A stretch of 64,000 nucleotides of DNA from Oxyruncus cristatus (lineage: Eukaryota > Chordata > Aves > Passeriformes > Cotingidae): assembly GCA_013399855.1 (NCBI GenBank), contig VXAY01000115.1, positions 1,040,333 to 1,104,332 of the forward strand, in the 5' to 3' direction. Below the pieces are notes generated by a model that saw nothing but the letters and a program-made list of their open reading frames with translations, was not told the DNA's origin and ran no database searches. Below are positions 57,601-64,000 of this stretch, in pieces; positions within the stretch are counted from its first letter, which is position 1, and each line of letters starts with the position of its first letter. Made by a program: the position numbers and the translations under genes.

Positions 57601-60600
57601 ATAAACCTGAGGATAAGGGAGAGGAGATGGATGACAGGCTGGAATCTGGTTACTGAATAAGCCACCTGGCTCAGCACTGTGGCTTTCCAGACCACCAGAG
57701 CAGCAGGGCAGCCTGGAGCAAGCATCCTTCAGATCAAGGTTCAGCTCCATCTGTGTTTCAATAATCCTTGCTCCGACACACCTGGACATTCCAGATTCCT
57801 CCAACAGGTACCAGGCAGCCTCTGAAGCCCAACAGACCCATCAAGATCCCCCCAGGGCTGGGAGCACCTTGAAAGTTCGTCACCTCTGTAAATGTAGATG
57901 CTCCCAGGCTCTCTGGACTACAGGACAGATTTCCACCTCTGGGCAAAGCCACTCTGATGTCCCAAATTGCTTGGGGTCAGCTGAGCTCCCATGATCTGAT
58001 TGAACTTTGGAGGCAAACCAATAGGGAGCTGGGAAAGCTGGCAGTGCTGCAAGCCTGGATGAGTCAGGAAGTTTCCGATAATATCTAAGGGGTATGAATT
58101 CAGAGGGTGAGCCAGAACTGGATGCAGGAACAATCCTTGGCTGCTGGCTGAGTGCTTCTGGCCAAGAAGGTCACAAGTCACAACGACACTTCCCAGGAGA
58201 GAGAGCACAACTGAAGGCAGCACACTGCTCAGCTCAGGCCTGGTTTTCCCTGTCTCTCCCTACCAGCAATCCCTGCCTGTGCCATCACCGTACCATCCTC
58301 TGCTTCCTCCAAGCCATCAGCCCCGTTGGGTGATGTGGGACCCAGCCCAGCAGACCCCTTTGGAATCCAGCTCTCACCTACAGCACATGATCCCAGGAAA
58401 TCCCAGCCATGATCCTAGAGGCAAGGCAGTCTGCTTCTGAATTGGAATCAGGATGAAAGGACAAAAAGGCTGAGGACAGCATTGGGATGCTCCAATGTCC
58501 CCCCATGTCACTCCACCCAGATCATGGACAACCTGTCCCATAGATGGGTTGATGACTGTCCCCAGGGCCAGAAAGCACCCAGTTTAACTGCCAGTCCTGT
58601 CCTCTACCATCACACCTGAAAGGGAAAATCAAAGGGGAAAAGGAAAGCCAAGGAGGGTGTTTCCTTGTTTCCCTGATACCCGGTCTGTAGGAGCTGCTGC
58701 TGGGAGCAGGAAACAGAGCAGTGCACTGGAATAAGGGACAAAATAAACAACTACAAAACTCCTTTTTAAGACCACATCCAATGGCTAAAAAAACTCAACC
58801 AGGGGCTGTCAGAGGGACTGAGGGATGTTAGCTCCCACAGGATGCCGAGCATAGCTCAGCCCTGAGGAATTTGCCCATCTAATTCACTTAAGGCAGTTGA
58901 CCACCCCGCTGGAATCCAGCACAGAGCCGAGGCAGGGGACTGACAGGACAAGGTAACCACCTGGGAAAGCAGTAGGGCCACACTTCAGAGGCCCACAGGA
59001 GCTTTGGAAAGTCCTTTTTCCAGTTTTTCTTCACTAGGAATACAGAAAACAGCCAAGGAAAGAACAACCCAAAGCCCAATAATTCAAATATTCTGCCTTT
59101 GGGGAATATTAACCCCAACGACCAGGCAACCTAAGGAATGAGCCATCTATGTGATAGACTGTCTCCCTCTCCTATTACCACGCTGCTCTCCTGGCTCCTG
59201 GAAGCCACACAGAGGGGCAGGTCTTGCCCTCGTGGGAGCTGAGCACCTCTCATGCTCCATTTTGGAAAGAGCTGCCTGACCTGGGCTGGCAACCTCTCCA
59301 GCAACACATTTCCCAGGCACTCCAAAAGCCTTTGCAGCAAATCCTAAATTGCTCTGCCGGCTGAAACGCAGCGTAAAAGCCACTGGAGAACATCTCCAGG
59401 CTGAGTGAATGACATCAGATGGAGCAGCCTCACTGGAGCAAACAAACATCCACTGATAAGGCAGAGACAGGGCTTTTAACGAGCTTCACTTCAGAATTCA
59501 TTGTACTTGACATAACCACCAGAAGATCCACATGATCTAACCCATACCCCTGCTCTCAGCCCAAATTAACCAAGGCACCCAAGCCCCAGCTGCAGTCAGG
59601 GCTGCTCCTCCAGCAGCCAAGGCCACGGGGATAATGAAAGTTTCCATAACATGAATATTATTCATTCCGCCTGCCAGCAGCGTATCCTGACTGTACTTAA
59701 ACAAGGAATCCAGCCACCTGTTCTGAGCGAGAAATACAACAGCGGGATGAAAACAAGCCCCTGGAACACGGAGATCTGCTGAGCACCCGTATCATACTGT
59801 GCCTCTGCAGCAAGATTGGGTACCACTTTCTACATCAGCTTATCAGCTCAGCAGCTGTTTTTGGGGCAAACACCAAAAAAAACCCCATGCAGCCAGAAGC
59901 TTACCTAAGCACCAGACTAAAGTGAAAGTCTACAATAACCTCACTCTTTAACCTATGCAGAGTAAGCAAAAAAGAACCTTTTGCTGGTCCTGTATTATGC
60001 TGGTCCTCACCAAGTGCTGATGACAGAACAGCCCTGACTCCCCCGGTCCTGCAGTGTGTGTTGGTTTATAACCAGGTTAAGTGATGCAGAGCAATAAAAC
60101 AATCTATATTTAAATGTAAGGATTTCCTGGTCATGACCTCGTTTGGCTTGGCTTTGGTTTCTGTGGCCAGGGATTCCCATACCTTGTGCTGCTTTCTTTG
60201 CAGTTCCCTTCCTCCCTGTTGATGCTCAGTTGTAACCTTCATTGTGGTTTTTAGCTGTGAAACTGGTACCATCTGGCTGTGGATGGCAAAAGCTCTCCTT
60301 GCGGTGGCTGGGACTAGACAAAACTTGGTTTTGCTTTGGGTTCAACTAGTTTTTCCAGCTGTTCAGCCCTGCGCTGCCTCACCTTCCCTGTTACCACGCA
60401 GTTCAGGATTTGGTGACGTTCACTTCTCTCCTGCCTGGCTGGAGGTCCCATCTGCAGCACACAGGGGTCTGACTGCTCTCTGTACTGATATGGGGGAAGG
60501 AACACAGAGGATGTGGTGGTTCTTTGGGCTCTTCATTTGTGTCTTTCTTTTTCTAGGGCACTGTTGTGGAGCTCTGCCTCATTATCCCCCAAAAATACAG

Positions 60601-63600
60601 ATGATGGGGAGGCCTGGGAGCAGCTCTGCCAGCTCTAAACTCTGTCTCACACCCACCAACCTTTCCATGCCATCGCAGAGGGAACACCCAGCTGGATTAG
60701 TAATGGGAAAAGGTAGCTCCTGGGGATATCTCTGGCTGCTGTTGGGCTTCAATTAGTAAACCAGAGCCGATGTGGAGACTCCTGAGGTCTGAAGCAAAGC
60801 TCCAGCACTGCATGTGTGTGCTGTGGGCAGCAGCACCCCTGGGCAATGTGCTGCTCCCTTGCCTCCTGCTCCATCACCTCTGTTTTCAGTACCAGGCTCT
60901 GTTTGTGACGGTATAAAACTGACTCTGAGAGGAGGAAGAGACCAAAGGGAGAAAAGCAGGGGCCAGAAACACCAACAGGTAAAAGGGAAAGCTATTTCCT
61001 GACGGTGCAAAGAAGCCAAGGCCGTCAGATCAAATAAATCTGCAGCTGCTCTGATTTACTGGCGAGCTGAGCCGGCTTCCTGCGTGATTAGTTTTATTCT
61101 GCTGCATGGTCGTTAAGTGCTTAGGTCTAATTGCTCTGAAGCTTTCTGTAGCTAAGAGAAACAGCTCCACAATACAAATCCATGTGCTGTATCCATGTGT
61201 CCCTCACCATCCCGAGGCTCTGTCCCAAGCGTGCAGCTGGCCAGGACACCCCGGGGACGTTCGTCCTACTGATGAGCCACCCCGTCAGCATCCACTTCCC
61301 TGGATGTACCAGCATCTCTTGGTGGTGCACAGCCTGGCTTTTGCAAAAGGCAAGAGCAACATCCACGTGGCTAAATAAAGATGGGGATTTGGGGAATCTG
61401 GCAGTCTCTGCTCCTCCCAGCTGAGAATGACTTCTAAAATCCGCATGGCTGCCTGCATGCTGAACAGTCCCTGTGAGCAGCTCCTTCCTTGCCTGGGGTG
61501 GGTGTCCAAGTTCTCCTCAGGCACCGCCATGATCCCAACCCAGGGATGAGGACTGTTGGTGGCATAACAAACCCACCCTCCACGCAAAGAAAATGTGGTG
61601 TTTCCCCCCAGAGCGAAGTGTTGCTTAATTATTCAACTCCTGAAGCCCTTCATCCTGAAGCTGCAATAGAATTACAGCTGAAAAGAAGGTGAAGAGGAGT
61701 CTTTAGGTGTTTGGGAGGATGGCAGATGGACCTGCCTGCTTGGGACACCTCACAGTACTTTTTCCCAGGCGGATATCTTGGATATGACTCCGGAGCCAGC
61801 CAGGAATGTTGCAAACAGCAGCTCTGCCCAAGTGACAACATAACAGCTCTGTAATTTTCCTGGCTAGCTGCTAATTACTGCTTCTAGGTGCAGCTTTCAA
61901 CGTGCATCAGCCCCATTCCAGCCCTTCCCTTGAGGAGAAGCAACTGGGTTCGGCAGAGGAATTTTGGAGCATCCTCTGGTATTAGAAGCTGATTGCTCCT
62001 TTGGGCTGGGAGAGGGGATAATTAACCAGCCATCTCTCCCGTCCTTGGCAGGGGGCAGAGCCAGGAGTGCTCAATGCTTTACCTCCTCCACGGCAGCCTA
62101 AAACAGCCCCTGAGGCTCCCAGATCCCCCAAAAGCAGCTTTTCCACCCCAAGTCTCCATGAGGAAGCACTCAAAAGCTTTAAAGCCAAGAGCTGCCTTTT
62201 GCAGGTACTTCAAAATGTCTCAGCTGGGGCACAAGGTGAATTGCTGAAGGGGAAAGCAGGCTCGGGGCTGGGCATCATCTCAGGAAAGAAAAGCAGGTTT
62301 GAATTTGCATCCCAAGTAAGGAGTAATAACAGGATCAAAACTTCCTTGTGCGAGACGCTGTTCTTTCATTACGTGGCCAGGCAAAGCCCAGACTTATTTT
62401 ACTCCTGCCCAGTGACGTCCTTGCTGTCATTAAGTCCTGAAGAATGAGCTCGAAGCATATTTAAATCGTGCTCTGTGTTTCCTCCCAAGTCATAGACACA
62501 TATATGTTTAAGAATTATTTCTGTGGTGACAAAAAAGTCATAGAAAGCATCTGAAGGATGCTCTGGGAGTGCTTGGGAGCAGCCCGAGAGCCATGGGACC
62601 ATAGTCCAGGGAAATCTTTCCCAGCTTTTCTGCCAAGCCTCGCTGGCGTTGGTGTTTTAGAGAGGGATGGTCGTGGGAACAGCTTCGGGCTTGGCCCGGG
62701 CGCTGGGAAAAACCCGCCTCCCAACCCCAAAGGTTGACTCCCAGCAGAGACTGGCTGCTTTTGGGGCAAATTTGGGCCAGGCAGGAACCTGTGAGAGCAG
62801 CATCCCCGTGGAGAAAAATGTTCATCCCCTACCCTCCCAAACGCATTTGCTTGGAAAGCAGAGAAACAGGAGCTTGTTGACGAACTCCCCCTTTACAGGG
62901 AGAAGGATTCATTCAGCTCTCCCTCCCCTCACACCACCAGGGTCACTTATCAGGGGGAGGTTTCCCACAAGCTGATGTGGTTCCGGGTGATGGGTTTGGG
63001 GTCCTGCAGCCACGACCTCCCCAGCTGCTGTTTTGGGGACGTGGCTGAGGGCTGTGGGCTGTCACAGGGAGCTCAGAGCTGGCCTTGCTGCCTCGTCCCC
63101 TCGCGCTGCTCTGCCGGCAGGGATTGATAATGACAGCTTTGCCCGATGGATTTCTCCTCGTGCGCGTCCCCGGTTATGCAAGTGTGTTTTCCATGTTTCT
63201 GAGCAAGCAGCTCCTCGTGTTGTTTATTAAAAACCCAGCCGGGGTGGGTGGCGGGGCGACCCGTGCTCGCTGTTGCATCGGCCGGGGACAGAAGTGTCTC
63301 CTCTGACCGTCTCAGTGGGGGAAAAGATGTCAAACTGGGTGTTTCTGCGGAATGGGGAGGCTGCTGCTGCTGGGGGGAGATGCCTGGAGCTGGTGGGGAA
63401 AACACCGGGAGCTGGGGGTGCGGGAACCTCCGCTCAAGGCCAGGGAAAGACCAAAAAGCTCCTTCAAAGCAGCGACCGTACTGGGAAAGGGGATGCGGGG
63501 CTGAGGGTGAGCACCAGACCGGGCAGGGGGGTGCCCGTGAGGAGATGGTGGTGGTCCCATGAAGTTGTCCTCCTTCAGGGCAGCTGGCAACACGGCTGGG

Positions 63601-63937
63601 GACCCCCCTGCGGGGCAGGGGATGATGAAAAGAGGAATGAAACACCCCTTGCCCGATCCCGCCGGTGCCATTGGGGGATCCCTGGGGGGCGTGAGCGGGA
63701 CCAGTGGCGGTGGGTTGCTCTGCGGAGCCCTTCTCCGGAATATCCTGCCGGGAAGGAGCCGGGCCGTCGCCGGCAAAGCGGGGACTGCCTTCCCCCCGTC
63801 CCCACCGCATCGCCCCCATCCCGGCACCGGGGGCTCCCCGGTGTGTCCCCCCCGTCCCCACGCCGGTGCGGCGGCGGGCGCTTACCTGCCGGGAGGAGGA
63901 GGAGGGCGAGGAGGAGGAGGCGGCAGCCGCAGCCCAT
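54603..63937 (-). CDS. PARM1: PARM1, prostate androgen-regulated mucin-like protein 1, complete four-exon CDS
   Basis: PARM1 is a type I transmembrane mucin-like glycoprotein of Golgi, endosomes and plasma membrane. Coding exons on the minus strand are 63937-63886, 56713-56042, 55328-55250 and 54687-54603. GT/AG ends and phases join into about 295 residues (human about 310). Exon 1 codes a leucine-rich signal peptide ([17 protein letters not shown]). Exon 2 codes a Ser/Thr/Pro/Ala-rich ectodomain of about 223 residues with an N-glycosylation sequon (HNATP) and the juxtamembrane [11 protein letters not shown]. Exon 3 codes the membrane segment ([18 protein letters not shown]). Exon 4 codes the highly conserved tail [18 protein letters not shown], ending NPLYDDS. 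Identity rests on the tail and membrane segment; the ectodomain and signal sequence are barely alignable to mammals, as expected for mucins. It is convergent with RCHY1, as in human. Confidence 0.95.
56714..63885 (-). other. PARM1: PARM1 intron 1
   Basis: A 7.2 kb intron separates the signal-peptide exon from the mucin exon. No additional exon with convincing splice sites and family similarity was found. The plus-strand frame at 60244-60756 has no recognised family. No CR1 copy was recognised. The right-hand kilobase is increasingly GC-rich toward the promoter. Confidence 0.6.
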
Positions 63938-64000
63938 GGTGCCGGCGGCGCTGGCAGCCGCGGCGGGAGGGACGCACCGCCCGGCCCCGCCACCGCCACC
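63240..64000 (-). promoter_or_regulatory. PARM1: PARM1 CpG-rich promoter / first-exon region (runs off the window)
   Basis: GC- and CpG-rich DNA covers the 3' side of intron 1's beginning, exon 1 (63886-63937) and the 5' UTR to the window edge. It produces long chance frames on both strands, including a 308-codon minus frame in the wrong phase for PARM1. The transcription start probably lies at or past the right edge. Confidence 0.6.

Noticed and set aside
60244..60756. 170-codon plus-strand frame in PARM1 intron 1
   Set aside because: No recognised domain. Some short hydrophobic stretches were noted, but without a signal peptide in good context or exon signals this is likely chance.
63073..63999. 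308-codon minus-strand open frame at the right edge
   Set aside because: It overlaps PARM1 exon 1 in a different phase. The PARM1 frame gives a clear signal peptide and a phase-compatible donor at 63885, while this frame is Pro/Ser/Ala-rich low complexity from a CpG-rich promoter.

Overview
This window looks like nuclear DNA of a bird. Intron-split vertebrate genes are spaced compactly, the recognisable interspersed repeats are CR1 LINE fragments of the avian type, and promoters sit in CpG-rich blocks. There is one 39-base assembly gap (15053-15091). No bacterial, phage or organellar genes, tRNA, rRNA or CRISPR arrays were seen. All family names come from recognising protein sequence and exon phases by eye; no search was run.

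Layout from left to right. (1) 1-2417: the first coding exon of ALPK1 on the minus strand (2297-2417) with part of its following intron; the rest lies beyond the left edge. (2) 2.4-15.1 kb: gene-free interval between ALPK1 and TIFA, poor in repeats, with several AT-rich stretches that resemble conserved non-coding elements. (3) 15.1-18.5 kb: TIFA on the plus strand, with a CpG-rich promoter and the whole coding sequence in one exon. (4) 22.7-34.4 kb: AP1AR (gadkin) on the minus strand, all ten coding exons resolved, about 301 residues. (5) 36.6-43.8 kb: CDKL2 on the plus strand, twelve coding exons, about 550 residues. (6) 46.2-49.0 kb: RCHY1 (PIRH2) on the plus strand, nine coding exons, 266 residues, embedded in CR1 fragments. 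(7) 54.6-63.9 kb: PARM1 on the minus strand, four coding exons, about 295 residues, with a CpG-rich promoter at the right edge.

Functionally, ALPK1 and TIFA form one innate immune module: ALPK1 senses bacterial ADP-heptose and phosphorylates TIFA on Thr9, after which TIFA oligomerises and recruits TRAF6. They are neighbours in divergent orientation, and Thr9, the FHA core and the TRAF6 motif are all present in TIFA. AP1AR works in AP-1/kinesin endosomal traffic, CDKL2 is a CDK/MAPK-like kinase, RCHY1 is a RING E3 ligase acting on p53, and PARM1 is a small transmembrane mucin.

ALPK1-TIFA-AP1AR and CDKL2-RCHY1-PARM1 each keep the relative order and orientation I recall from human chromosome 4. 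In human the two blocks lie far apart (4q25 and 4q21), so the AP1AR/CDKL2 interval at 34.4-36.6 kb is a synteny junction. THAP6, which lies between RCHY1 and CDKL2 in human, was not found. I did not find a convincing wholly new system; the most unusual signals are the synteny junction, the fold-back CR1 clusters around RCHY1 and a possible composite terminal exon in CDKL2.
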